From Endotrypanum monterogeii (taxonomy: Eukaryota > Euglenozoa > Kinetoplastea > Trypanosomatida > Trypanosomatidae): a stretch of 64,000 nt of DNA. Under the pieces are notes generated by a model, which worked only from the letters and a program-made list of their open reading frames with translations, ran no database searches and was not told the origin of the DNA. Position numbers and translations under genes: made by a program. Location: contig CM007319.1 of assembly GCA_000333855.2 (NCBI GenBank), forward strand, positions 151,220 to 215,219, in the 5' to 3' direction. Every line of letters begins with the position of its first letter. Position 1 is the stretch's first letter. Shown here one piece after another: positions 21,201 through 30,370 of this stretch.

Positions 21201-24200
21201 CGCATGCGTGTCTCGTGCTCTCTGGGAGCAACGACGGTCTCTTGCAGCTCTGGGACGTGCAGAACGACCGGGAGTTGTGGCAATGCTGTGCGGTACCGAC
21301 ACACGAATCTATTACGGCACTCGCAGTGCATCAAACCGTCACGCAGTGCCTCGTTGCGGTAGGGGACCAGAGCGGCGTGGTGACTCTACTCGACATTACC
21401 AAGGTTGTGGAGTGTGCTCGGAGCGTCATGGCTGCAAGCGCGCGGGCGTCGCGACGTTCTCTCACAAATGTACCCGGGTGGTCGCGGTGGGGTCTGGAGG
21501 GCGGGGAAGGTCAAATGCTCGAACGCTGGGTAGCACATGGGGACGCAGTTTCAGGTGCCATGTTCACCACCATTCCGGCTGGCGCTGGTGACGAGGGAGC
21601 AACATCCCTCCAGCTGCTCACCACCGGAGAGGATTCTGCGGTGATGCTGTGGACACTGCCCTCATGGACGCTGCAACCCGATTCCCCTGTCCCACCAAAT
21701 GATGAACTCAGTGGCATCCCGTTATTTCGCCCATATGAGCGTCCCAGTCGTAAAAAAGGCCGCCTACCCGTGAATCCTATGCGCCTGCAAACGAATAGAA
21801 TGAGGCTGCCCTGGGGTGCAAGACAGATATACGAGCCGTGGCGGTACCAGTACGTGCGCCTGCGTCTCCTCGGTGGCAAACCCACGGAGCTTTCGACTGC
21901 GTTGACACGATTTTACCGGCACAAAAAATTTTTCGGCGACTTCGCAGCAGGTGAATCCGAGGACATGGAGATTATCCAAGGGGAGAGCGAGGAGGAGACC
22001 AAGCTCATCGACCGCGCGTGGGCTGTTCTGTCCGCTGACGCCGAAGCGCTCTCGCGCTCTTTCGCACACTTGTCATCGGTGCAAGGCGACGCACCCGCGG
22101 TAGGACCGCGCCGGCGCACCGTAGTTCAGGCATGGTGTACATCCCTTTCACAAGGTGCTGATCCCGAGTTCACAGATTCGGTCAACGTGCCCAATGTCTC
22201 TATGACGACACATCAACCCCATCTCGACGAGAAGGGCGACAACCCATTCTGCGAGTCTCGAACGCAGCTATCTGAAGAAACAGGGGGGGTGCGCAAACTA
22301 ACACCGCTGCTCTCGCCGCTCATTTTTGCGTTCGCCGATCGCTGCTGTGACAATCGCGGAGGAAATAAACGCGGCTCGACTCGCCATCAGCGTTCCTCGA
22401 CGGTGTCAACGAGTTCCTCGTCCGTGCGGGAGTGCCTGCGTCACGCGATATGCATGGGCGTGAAAAGCTTCACGAGACGATCCTCTCCACAGCACGAGTC
22501 AAGGGGATCAATACACTCGCAGCTTGTATCGAACACAACCCTTGGAGCAAAGCAGCTGCCTCTTATCTCAGACCCCTCCGACCCAGCTGACAAATCGCCG
22601 CTGCAGTCGGAGAGGCCCAAATCCGCGAGCGATGCTGTCCCCGAGTCTGGTGACAAAGAGGCATCTGCTGACAGCTCGAGAGCACCACCAGGTAGCGCTG
22701 TTGCCTCGATACCACCTGATGAGGCCCCCGATATTGCGAGGTCGAGTAGCCCGACACCTCAGGAGGTCACGGACAGGGTAGTTACACCCCAGCGTCACGT
22801 TGGGTTCACGGTGGATGCTGACGAGTGTGTGTCAGCGCAATCTCTCGCACCAGCCCAAGTTTTTCAAAATCCGTCTGTGCGTAAGACTGTCAAGTATCAC
22901 GTAAGCTACAAACTCCAAACACCACTGGTTTGGAGCTCACCTGTAGGTCGACCTGGTAGTTCTTCCAAGGAGCGCGGTCGCCTCCTGCGCGCTACATACA
23001 ACACAAGCGTGGACACGACGATCGAGTCACCGACATCACAACCGCCCGCATCAGTTTTTTCAGGCGGCCACGAAGCGGGAAACAACCAGCCTCTGAGCAC
23101 CGCAAATGACGCCCAACAAGGAAACACTGATGGAGACGAGGCGGCGACAGTGATACAAAACGTCAATCGAACCCGGCGTCGTGAGGAGGCAGCGCATCAG
23201 CTTATGATGCTCGAGCAAGATGATCTCCACCTACATTCCCACGCCACGGCAAGGGTGAGGCTAGCAGCTAAGAGCCGAAGAATTGGTGTGGATCCCATGG
23301 GTCGTCCAGTCCATCGGGGTGGCTACGTCGCGCTTGGTTTTCGGATGCGTCGTATGCGAAGGGCCCCGCCAGTGACAAAGCGTACAGGACGTGTTTTGAT
23401 GGGGAAACAAGGGGGGGGACAGGCCGCCAGCTCTTCGCAACCAAGTATGTCGTCAGAGTCACCTGACACGACTGGTGATAACGTTGCACAGGTCGTCGTG
23501 GCTGACTCTTACCTCATGCCAGTGCTGAAGCGTTTCGGGTCCTCAAGCCTAGTGTCGTCTGGTCAAACGTCGGCAGCCTTCGCTACAACCGTCAATGCAA
23601 CGGCTTCCTCGGCTGCGTCAACATTGGTGACCAATTCAGATCACTCGGTGTGGTATGCAGAGCGACAACGGTGCCGAGACATTGCACGGCAAAAAGCGCG
23701 TCTGTGGAACTCGCGGCGGGTGATGAAGACGCTGTTGGAGTGGACTGTAAAATCGGCGGAGTCGAGCAGTGACATCCCAGAACCGCCTCACACCAATTCC
23801 AAGGACGCTCAGGTCACCGCTGCCAACACGGATGCCAGCAGCATAGCGATGGGGGGCATTCACACTAGAGCGGGCAAGACCACATCGCCGCCGAATCTCC
23901 CAATGCCTAAGATTCTCGAACTGGAGAATTCAATGGCGGACTCCTCCGCCCCTCTCTCACGCACCACCTCGCCTGGAACTGACGATACCAGGACACCGCC
24001 AGGCGCAGACGCGCTAACAGCTCTCTTGCATGTCTCGACCACAACTGCCATCGACGCCGCAGTGCCTAGCGGTCTACCGTCACGCAACACCCTGGAGGAG
24101 GAAATGCTTGCAGCGAAGTCCCGTATGCGTCAAACTGTCCGGCTTCGGGCTCATTACCAACGCGAACAGCGTGCCGTGTCGGTATCCGTCGCGCCAACCG

Positions 24201-24541
24201 AATCCGTCTCATCTCCAGAGGTAAATGACAACAGCTCTACGGTCGTATACGAGGAGCTCAGCGGTCGTGACAGCGACAGCCTCTCTGAAGAGCACCTCGA
24301 CTCCAATAAGGTGTCCCACCCCAGTGCAGTCCAGAAAAGCTCGGGTGAAAAGCCGAGGCGCTCGCACCAAAATGTTGCTGCAGTCCCCTTGACTTCCTCG
24401 CTGGGCAAGTCTGGTTGCACGCCACGACGTGCGCTAAAGCCACACGAAGGGAACGGACCCCGTCGCATGGCTACGGTACCGCTGCCGACTGCCACTACAC
24501 GCCTAGAGCTTTTTGGTAGCCACACGCGACGCCGCAAGTGA
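18206..24541 (+). CDS. Very large WD40-repeat protein with IQ-like motif
   Basis: The protein has 2111 residues from the first ATG in frame; the upstream frame is open only to a GTG at 18167 inside the pyrimidine tract. At least seven WD40 blades can be seen between about residues 54 and 1150, including ones ending GAVKLW, TLTLF, TLCWW, VLLWQL, LLQLWD and VMLWTL. This is enough for one or two beta-propellers. A conserved-looking basic segment follows the last blade (about 1180-1260). The C-terminal 850 residues are mostly disordered Ser/Thr/Pro-rich, with an IQ-type segment (EAATVIQNVNRTRRRE, about 1643-1658) that might bind calmodulin and an Arg-rich helix near 1830-1850. Propeller proteins of this size in flagellates are often flagellar scaffolds, but nothing here proves that. 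I do not recognise an orthologue. Other possible starts are 18206 and 18233. Confidence 0.8.
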   Translation: MQSSTSDTLMTSRASPDPFLDSLTSDRDDLASFRLEEAPVYQDELIQQNPLLHLLYHRDTITHLVWCSAGRCYITGGADGAVKLWRSEVKSRATSSHRTPSTTKRSVLIPEIHVISLGAPVTDLRTSGKDIGNSEVAVAASADGTLTLFRTSTGEVIRTLRGVRGESLDVVGAPAATQSDSARAGSGSASPVKVPPSSFAAEGDKQISNRSRALTWYSADAHSTRFPADANDVVVRRPVFMVRAYESEAREVLAGPSSEYFKGLRTIAPTYEHLTPHVVKSSDILAQFSLSPAPTGPVVMHRQWYASAVAFAAAPSVIQVSKTNGNGGSSSHSALDPVLLLGFPQGLVQVYVLPQRWFALHQHGETRLDPPAMRTPVFSRLLHRAGVLRVDAIRSRDLVVSVSEDGTTQLRRLSCLYAPLRQLGVAVSLSKEVSGAVPSYTGGTSSSTPTRRQRIGIIEGHSRFVTCCCIDDEQQLLITGSTDHTLCWWSLTTSSSSTPIRSVSLRDLAGRDGVDNEASSTAGTQASVVRGGYPIDVSFFRRRRSTESERSTSPASLDRDEAVSSSSLPPSSSVPLCLLVLDTELGLRIFDALSGKLITYAFDSRSSRLAPGGETPGVANRMLREAAVARYDCVNGSDRVLLGGRCLVSWYISNSAESGVTRGHVSSIIFTTWCASLQCTITADSHHVLLWQLQTEEEDEPKAKVLRAWFIPTGIRAITLCDTWATDDPSHPQRPSLIIAHASEPVVNEYDCLLKDSSMHSSRSQLPQPRVLRRLNIQPGAFVDVLATVGVAPNSNTAASKVVAVEVPTAFSFVACQFIRKTVDDASHDVSEDGCMFVYPLRWSSNIPNPGSNSASMAIRGSAEMIAPQRTLHLYKLNKGGSNIIASVLGLPCVNRLVLGGQRTLYITPLFSMTTSAAPCHPLPTSVRTLQPVALFPGPLMPLDDSAASDTLRGDTAGQGIGGTGVSPVLTDSSITGFLSRLVHISHDTVSSALDTADAHACLVLSGSNDGLLQLWDVQNDRELWQCCAVPTHESITALAVHQTVTQCLVAVGDQSGVVTLLDITKVVECARSVMAASARASRRSLTNVPGWSRWGLEGGEGQMLERWVAHGDAVSGAMFTTIPAGAGDEGATSLQLLTTGEDSAVMLWTLPSWTLQPDSPVPPNDELSGIPLFRPYERPSRKKGRLPVNPMRLQTNRMRLPWGARQIYEPWRYQYVRLRLLGGKPTELSTALTRFYRHKKFFGDFAAGESEDMEIIQGESEEETKLIDRAWAVLSADAEALSRSFAHLSSVQGDAPAVGPRRRTVVQAWCTSLSQGADPEFTDSVNVPNVSMTTHQPHLDEKGDNPFCESRTQLSEETGGVRKLTPLLSPLIFAFADRCCDNRGGNKRGSTRHQRSSTVSTSSSSVRECLRHAICMGVKSFTRRSSPQHESRGSIHSQLVSNTTLGAKQLPLISDPSDPADKSPLQSERPKSASDAVPESGDKEASADSSRAPPGSAVASIPPDEAPDIARSSSPTPQEVTDRVVTPQRHVGFTVDADECVSAQSLAPAQVFQNPSVRKTVKYHVSYKLQTPLVWSSPVGRPGSSSKERGRLLRATYNTSVDTTIESPTSQPPASVFSGGHEAGNNQPLSTANDAQQGNTDGDEAATVIQNVNRTRRREEAAHQLMMLEQDDLHLHSHATARVRLAAKSRRIGVDPMGRPVHRGGYVALGFRMRRMRRAPPVTKRTGRVLMGKQGGGQAASSSQPSMSSESPDTTGDNVAQVVVADSYLMPVLKRFGSSSLVSSGQTSAAFATTVNATASSAASTLVTNSDHSVWYAERQRCRDIARQKARLWNSRRVMKTLLEWTVKSAESSSDIPEPPHTNSKDAQVTAANTDASSIAMGGIHTRAGKTTSPPNLPMPKILELENSMADSSAPLSRTTSPGTDDTRTPPGADALTALLHVSTTTAIDAAVPSGLPSRNTLEEEMLAAKSRMRQTVRLRAHYQREQRAVSVSVAPTESVSSPEVNDNSSTVVYEELSGRDSDSLSEEHLDSNKVSHPSAVQKSSGEKPRRSHQNVAAVPLTSSLGKSGCTPRRALKPHEGNGPRRMATVPLPTATTRLELFGSHTRRRK

Positions 24542-24780
24542 TGGGCTAGACAAACTCACATTGCGTTCAAGGTGCTCCTCTCCCTCTCTTTTGTTGTTGC
24601 TGCTCCTTTTTGCATTTCTCTTCTTTTTTTATTTATTTCACATCTTCCCACCTATCTTCTCTGTTCTTTGAGCGGGCTGTGCATGTACAATAGTATACTC
24701 AACTCATGTAACAGAGAGAAGGAGAGGAAGAGACCCATCCTCCTCTTTTTTGTTGTTGTCAACCCCTCTCCCTCCCGCGT

Positions 24781-24814
24781 TGCGTGAGGCTCATGATACC
24801 ATGAGCCTCACGCA
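24781..24814. repeat. Perfect 15-bp stem, 4-nt loop inverted repeat in 3' spacer
   Basis: The left arm TGCGTGAGGCTCATG (24781-24795) and right arm CATGAGCCTCACGCA (24800-24814) are exact complements around an ATAC loop (24796-24799). It lies 240 bases after the WD40 stop codon, so it probably falls in that 3'UTR. There is no T-run after it, and trypanosomatids do not use bacterial-type terminators. A role in RNA stability or processing is possible but unproven. Confidence 0.9.
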
Positions 24815-26029
24815 CGCCGTGCACCAATGTAGCTGGAGTGTCCCGACTGCCGCTGTAAGCGAACACCCACACACAAATGTCCCAATCTTTCTTGGATGTT
24901 AATACTTTTTTTATTCATATGATGCGTGTCTATATGGGCCTACGTGTGAGCTGTTTCCGTGCAGTCGCGGCGGCGGTGCGAAGGGGGAAGAAAGGAGGGA
25001 AAATCCTGGAGACAACGCACACAGATTTTTTTTTTGCTCGTAGAGTCTCTACTCTTACCTCCCCCTCCCCTCCCCCCTTCCTGGAGCACTCATCATTTTG
25101 ATCCCAGAAAAAAAAACAAGAAACTTGAGCACTCGTGAAGACTGAAGGAGAGGTCGTTGCAGTGTTTGTGCGTGGACAACCATATCAGTGTTTTGGTGCG
25201 ACACGAACAGCAGCGAGAGGGTATCCGCACACAGCCTCAGCCCACACACCCACTGCATCGCAGGAGCCCCTCCTCCCTCCCCCGCCTTTAAAAAAAAAAA
25301 GGATTTGTGATTTTTCTACCGTCCTTGCCACACATGCTCGCTGCTGATACTCCTCCTCTCGTGACGCTACATGTTTCTCCTTCTTTACCTGTGTGATTCT
25401 GTCACTGCTTGGCATCTGCCGACGGAAGCGCGCACCAATTGTCTGTCTCATTCTCACAAACCTCTGGCTGTTCTTCAGTCCTTCATCTGATAATTGATTT
25501 GCTTTTGCCTCCACATACCGGGCCCCCTCCCCCTCTTTCTTCCCCTCCACACATACACCCCTGGTTGTTTGCACTTGCCTCCTTCACTCTCCCCATTGCG
25601 AACTCATTATTATTACTACTACTACTACTACAGGTGTCTAGCTTGATCGGGTGTGTCGCTTTTACCGCTCGTACGTGTCTTTTTTTTTCTGTGTTCTGAG
25701 GGGGTGTATGACAACTTGCATCCATCGCTCTACTCCATAGGTTTCCGAAATCCCCTCCTCTCCTCCCCTCTCTCCGTGCTTCTATATATTGTGAAAAAGA
25801 ATCGTCGCTAGTTGTATTGCTTGTGCCTTGGATTGTTCTTTCCAGTCTTTCCCCCCTCCTTGGCTCTCGCGTGTCTTCTTGTTAACATCGCAAGGATACC
25901 CCTCATCTTTGGTGCTACTCGTCGTCGTCCTAACAGTAGGCAACTCCCTTTCCCAGGGTTTGATTCTTCTTCTCTTTATATCGCCCTGCGTTGTTGTACA
26001 TCGTTGCTTTTCTAGCTTGCCTGCTCTCC

Positions 26030-26056
26030 TCCCTCTATTCTTCATCCCCATTGTAG
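26030..26056 (+). promoter_or_regulatory. Predicted spliced-leader acceptor for CHMP5
   Basis: A pyrimidine-rich stretch up to 26050 is followed by its first AG at 26055-26056, 14 bases before the ATG at 26071. This gives a short but ordinary leader. Confidence 0.5.
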
Positions 26057-26070
26057 CGACGTAAAAGGAG

Positions 26071-26745
26071 ATGAATCGACTATTCGGTAAAGCCAGCAAG
26101 GAGCCAAAGCCAACATTGGAGGATGCCAGCAAGCGCCTCAGCGGCCGCTCTGATGTCGTCGATACTCGCATCGTCAAGATTGATGCTGAGCTGAAGAAAC
26201 TGAAGGAGCAGATCCAGCGCACGCGGGGTATGACGCAGAGCCGCTACAAACAGCGAGCCGTTCAGCTGTTGCAGCAGAGACGCATGTACCAGGGTCAGCA
26301 AGACATGATGATGCAACAGCAGTTCAACATGGACCAGCTCCAGTTCACAACCGAATCGATGAAGGACACGCACGTACAGATCGGTGCAATGAAGCAGGCA
26401 AACAAGGAGCTGCGCAAAGACATGAAAAAGCTTAACATCGACAAGGTGGAGAACCTACAGGATGAGCTGACCGACCTGTACATGGACACGCAGGAAATCC
26501 AGGAAATCATGGGCCGCGCCTACGACGTGCCGGAGGACATCGACGAAGACGAAATGCTCGGCGAGCTGGACGCGCTCGACTTCAACCTTGAGAAAGAAAG
26601 CGACACCGATTATCTCGCCGATGCACTCGCCATGCCTGGTGCAAAAATTCCCGACGTGCCGACGGGCGAAAAAGTGGATGCAGGCGGTCAGAAGGAGTCC
26701 AACAACGCCGACCCGTATAGCCTCGAAGCGCAACTTGGCCTTTAG
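26071..26745 (+). CDS. VPS60: ESCRT-III subunit CHMP5/Vps60 (SNF7 family)
   Basis: A 224-residue protein, close to the 219 of human CHMP5, and collinear with it from MNRLFGKA at the N-terminus. Other conserved blocks are the basic helix with IDAELKKLKEQI, RMYQGQQDMMMQQQFNMDQ (about 80-98), the VENLQDELTDLYMDTQEIQEI helix (about 126-146) and the acidic DEDEMLGELDALD segment (about 158-170) typical of CHMP5/Vps60. The protein should be cytosolic, joining ESCRT-III on endosomes and regulating the Vps4 ATPase through Vta1/LIP5 during multivesicular-body sorting; this follows from the family. The long helical hairpin and the switch from a basic N-terminal to an acidic C-terminal half fit a SNF7 fold. 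The start at 26071 matches the universal MNRLFG beginning, so it is secure. Confidence 0.95.
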   Translation: MNRLFGKASKEPKPTLEDASKRLSGRSDVVDTRIVKIDAELKKLKEQIQRTRGMTQSRYKQRAVQLLQQRRMYQGQQDMMMQQQFNMDQLQFTTESMKDTHVQIGAMKQANKELRKDMKKLNIDKVENLQDELTDLYMDTQEIQEIMGRAYDVPEDIDEDEMLGELDALDFNLEKESDTDYLADALAMPGAKIPDVPTGEKVDAGGQKESNNADPYSLEAQLGL

Positions 26746-28204
26746 CATGGAAGAGCAGAGCGGATAGGGGCAGATATTTCTCTCATTGGCACCACACGGG
26801 TGCTTCGATGGTGGCTTCAAATCGATGCCGGTTTATTTCGCTTTTGTTACCCTCCTCCACCCATCCTTTCTTTTCTTCCCTTTCTAGTGTTCTGGATCCT
26901 GCTCAGACCACATGAACTTCACAGATGCATCCTACGGGGTCGTCTAGCGCCAAAAGGACGACCATTTTTTTTTTTTTGGTTTGCTTTCGTTGCGTGACTG
27001 ACGAAGCACTTGAGAGGTTCTTCAAGTCAACATGGTCGCTTGTTTCTTCAGGTTGATGTTTGTTATCCCGGCACCCGTCAGATTTTTTTTTTTCGGGGGG
27101 GAGGGAGGCGCAGGGCTGTAACGCTCTACGGTGACGGGATGTCATCGCTGGAATAAGATAGCCAAGCGCCGCTTTCTTTGTCTTTGTTAGAGCCCCACCG
27201 ACACTTCTTTGCTTCCAAAGTACGTGATTGAAGAAGAGCGGCGCAAAGTGCGCCCGCCGTCATACACGAATCGATGATTTATACACCCTCTACACAGCTT
27301 TCTATGCGTATCCGCTTTAGTGGCAACCTCCGATAGGAAAGAGAGGAAGTAGATGAAAACAAAAACATTTTGAAAGAAATAAACCGCTACAGTCACATAC
27401 TCGCACACGTCGGGAACTCCTGTGTATCTGAATATGCTTTCTTCCGAACGGATACTGTGACACCTCTTCTTTTCCTGCCCCCTTCTGTCTCCCTTTCATG
27501 CGTGCATCATCTCCAAATATGGGTCCTCTCCACTGCCACGGTAGTCCTTCCCTCTCCCTTCATCTCTACAGTGAGTTAGTCCTGAAGGAAAGGAATATCA
27601 GTGCCTATCCATCTGTGAATGCGCAAACGCGGCATTCATGCCAAGGCGCGCGTCTGTGTATCTACGGAGATCACCCCTTTTTTCTTTTTTTTTTGTAACG
27701 CTGTTTTCGGTATGTGCTTGTGTGTATGCGCGCGCGTTTGTGTATCCGTGCTATCGTCGTCTTGTGTACTTAAGTGCGAGCGTGCAAGTGGGGGGGGGGG
27801 AGATGGTGCACAAACGAAGCAGCTACTAAAATGGAGAAGGAAACCGTTCCTGAGGCTCTCTCGGAATCAACAACAACAAAAAAAGCACTGCGTCTGGTGC
27901 TTGTGGGGAAAGTCTGCATGCCCATCAGGTAAGGAAGTCTTGTGAATCTCCCCGTCAACATGTGCTCTGCTTGTCTCGGGTCTGTACAAATGCGCAGCCC
28001 TGCCCTCTGCGACCACTTATCACTCAAGTCCTAACATCATGTTCCCTGCGCGCGCCTCGCTCTCCTCGTCGTTACTCCTCACATATCCCCTTCTCTCTCG
28101 TCACGTACGTGCCTCACTGGTGAGGCACGCATAAAAGTGTTCCAGACGACTCGCAGCATACTGTTCAAGGGGGTGTCGAGGGAAAAGGGGTGTTGTCTTA
28201 TCCT
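26746..28204. other. 1.5 kb spacer with G-run and hairpin
   Basis: No gene seen. The spacer holds a T12 tract near 26966-26979, a T-run followed by G7-A-G3 at about 27082-27105, an 11-G run at 27790-27800, and an inverted repeat at 28108-28129 close to the start of the next gene. Confidence 0.55.
28108..28129. repeat. Perfect 10-bp stem inverted repeat upstream of 28205 gene
   Basis: CGTGCCTCAC (28108-28117), a TG spacer and GTGAGGCACG (28120-28129). The arms are exact complements and contain the same GCCTCAC/GTGAGGC core as the hairpin at 24781-24814. It lies 76 bases before the ATG at 28205. Confidence 0.85.
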
Positions 28205-30370
28205 ATGTCCCAACAAAGCGAGCTCCCCGTGCACACGATGGCAAGGAGTCTACTCACATCATCTTTGCCTCTCTGGACTCCGCACCAACTCCCCACCATC
28301 GAAATGTTCAACCACACACCTGCAGCACTTCAATTATCAACACCTTGCTCCCTCCTGCGGGTACATCAGCACTCGTCATCGGAGTCGATTGAGGCTCAGC
28401 ACGATTCTGCAAAGTTTTCTGTCGCAGAGGTCGTTGCAGAATGGAGCTCGTTCCCGACTTACGTGGCAGCCCTCTCGGATGACAGCGACAACTCTTTCCA
28501 ACCCAGAGGTTCCAGTAGAAGTGAGGTTCTTGGTCGCTGCCTAGCGCCACCCTTACATGTGAAATCACTCAATACCTATGTTGTGTTGAAAGTAGATGGG
28601 ATGTCGCACTCACCGAGCGCAACTGAGACCCAAGTCCTGGGTCTCGTTGACGACGGCGGTTGCCGTGTCTGCCGGCGAGGGTCTAATGGCCGTCTTAAAC
28701 TGAGCACTGTCCTGTACGCATCAGACTGGCAATTCCTCATCTCTCAGCAGAAGCAAAACACAGCAGCAGCGGAGGGTTCCTTGCCCCTCGACGCCACTGG
28801 TACAGCCAGCGAGCAAACGTCGACCGCAGACATGGAGGCACTCAGCACTTTCTTTCCTGCTGTGCATAACCGCTGCTACTACGCTACAGCGGATGCCTTT
28901 GTCAAACACTGTCGACAAAGCGATGAACATCTTTTGTGGTGTGAAAAGGATCCCCTCGTCTCCGTAGAGTGGGCGGATTCGGAAGCAATACCAACGAAAT
29001 TGCGGGTGTGCAGTGGTTCGGGTTCACCGAAGACGTGCGCGCTCAGCAGTGCTCCTGGTGAGTGCGCAGCCGTGATGGCCTCAGATACTGTTGGCAGGCA
29101 GCTGTCGCGCATCAGTGGAAGTCGCAAGCGCCGTCATCAGTGGCTTTCAGAGCGCAGTCGCGAGGAGCGCAGTGCACGAGGTCTGCAAGGCGCGTCACCG
29201 TGTTCGATGCACCCGCACTCGAAAAGGATCGATACCATCTCCTCTTCGTCCAGGTCCACGCCCGATACGAATTTCACAGGGCTCGACTCGATCAACTGTG
29301 CATACCTGCTGACGGTGAAGCTCCCTCATGACTGCATACGCGTCAACGAGGAAGACTCAGTGTCTAGGACCGCTGCGACTACAGCTGGCACTCATGGGCA
29401 GCGTAATGACCCAGGAAATATACTGCCGTCACCACTCGAGACCTCAACAAAGCAGATCCGAGAGATACTCCAGTCCCCGTCTTTTACACGCTGGTACTCG
29501 GCCCTGCGTTCGGCGTGCCGATGCGCCTTGCACGTATCGCATTCCCTAGGAGCTGCCGTTGTGGTGAAGGGTGGTGGTAGGCAACTCAATGGAATCGAGA
29601 TACGACACCGTGCTCTGCAAGAAGTCTTCCTGCATGGTGTCACTGCCTCTCTGGCGCTGTGGTTTTTGGGCAATCATCGCAGCAGTGGATTGGGCAATGT
29701 GGAAGCGGGTGCTGGGCAAGGACGCGAGTCTTCTCGAATCCCTTTCAGCGCATCTGCAGGGGATACAAGTATCTTGGTTGCAGCACTGGTGCGTGACTGG
29801 TGGGAACAGCTCAGTGGCGAAGCCACTCAGTCGTACTTGATGTCTTCGATAGCTGCAACTGCGCCCCCACAGTCACACACCAACCGCCCCCTCGCAGCCT
29901 ACCAGACGTGGGCGTTTCTTAAACAGTCGAGTGGTTTGGGGGATTCGACCTATACTGCATCTTCGCCGCCGGGTCCGCCCTCTCTGCTGAGAGACCTCTG
30001 TGTGTATTGCGCAGTAGTTGTTACGAGTATTCACCGTAGAGAGGAGCGGATGCTTTGGTGGTATGTATCTTCTCCAGCGCTGAAACATAGCCAAGGGTTT
30101 GATGGCGTGGCGACTCACGGCAGTACCTCAGATGCAGCCTGTACGACACCGAACGATCGTAGTGATCCTGTAGCCGCCGACGATGCCGACACCGACCAAA
30201 TTCAAAGCGCCGATGGTTCAACGTCAACCACGTTGTCCACATCTGCCTCCTGTCGACTTCCTCGCCTATCTCTGGAAGAAAGCCGCCGTTGGCGCTCCAA
30301 TTATCGAGAATGTATGGATCTTGTTCTACAACTGCTTTTTGCAGAGCAACAGCGTCACTGGGTTAGCTGA
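28205..30370 (+). CDS. Hypothetical protein, 721 residues
   Basis: I do not recognise this protein. The frame starts with a GTG at 28190; the first ATG is at 28205 and is preferred. A second Met, 12 residues in (28238), is an alternative. There is no signal peptide, and no clear membrane helix apart from weakly hydrophobic segments such as LHGVTASLALWFLG (about 483-496) and DLCVYCAVVVTSIHR (about 598-612). The middle (about 280-370) is Ser/Arg/Lys-rich and probably disordered, with a basic SRKRRHQW patch (about 310) that could act as a nuclear signal. Cysteines do not form an obvious zinc motif. Codon choice and the absence of frame breaks over 2.1 kb support a real gene. Its neighbours, CHMP5 and L18a, give no functional clue. 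Confidence 0.7.
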   Translation: MSQQSELPVHTMARSLLTSSLPLWTPHQLPTIEMFNHTPAALQLSTPCSLLRVHQHSSSESIEAQHDSAKFSVAEVVAEWSSFPTYVAALSDDSDNSFQPRGSSRSEVLGRCLAPPLHVKSLNTYVVLKVDGMSHSPSATETQVLGLVDDGGCRVCRRGSNGRLKLSTVLYASDWQFLISQQKQNTAAAEGSLPLDATGTASEQTSTADMEALSTFFPAVHNRCYYATADAFVKHCRQSDEHLLWCEKDPLVSVEWADSEAIPTKLRVCSGSGSPKTCALSSAPGECAAVMASDTVGRQLSRISGSRKRRHQWLSERSREERSARGLQGASPCSMHPHSKRIDTISSSSRSTPDTNFTGLDSINCAYLLTVKLPHDCIRVNEEDSVSRTAATTAGTHGQRNDPGNILPSPLETSTKQIREILQSPSFTRWYSALRSACRCALHVSHSLGAAVVVKGGGRQLNGIEIRHRALQEVFLHGVTASLALWFLGNHRSSGLGNVEAGAGQGRESSRIPFSASAGDTSILVAALVRDWWEQLSGEATQSYLMSSIAATAPPQSHTNRPLAAYQTWAFLKQSSGLGDSTYTASSPPGPPSLLRDLCVYCAVVVTSIHRREERMLWWYVSSPALKHSQGFDGVATHGSTSDAACTTPNDRSDPVAADDADTDQIQSADGSTSTTLSTSASCRLPRLSLEESRRWRSNYRECMDLVLQLLFAEQQRHWVS

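Larger units (their letters stand above)
24542..26070. other. 1.5 kb spacer with a 15-bp perfect hairpin
   Basis: No gene seen. Besides the usual T/C-rich sequence it holds a striking inverted repeat at 24781-24814, a short A-run near 25107-25114 and another at 25290-25299, and a (TAC)n tract around 25614-25632. The final 200 bases are pyrimidine-rich and lead to the acceptor for the CHMP5 gene. Confidence 0.6.

Noticed and set aside
24781..24814. Hairpin as a bacterial rho-independent terminator
   Set aside because: There is no T-run after the stem, and the window is plainly eukaryotic (kinetoplastid); polymerase II transcription here is polycistronic.
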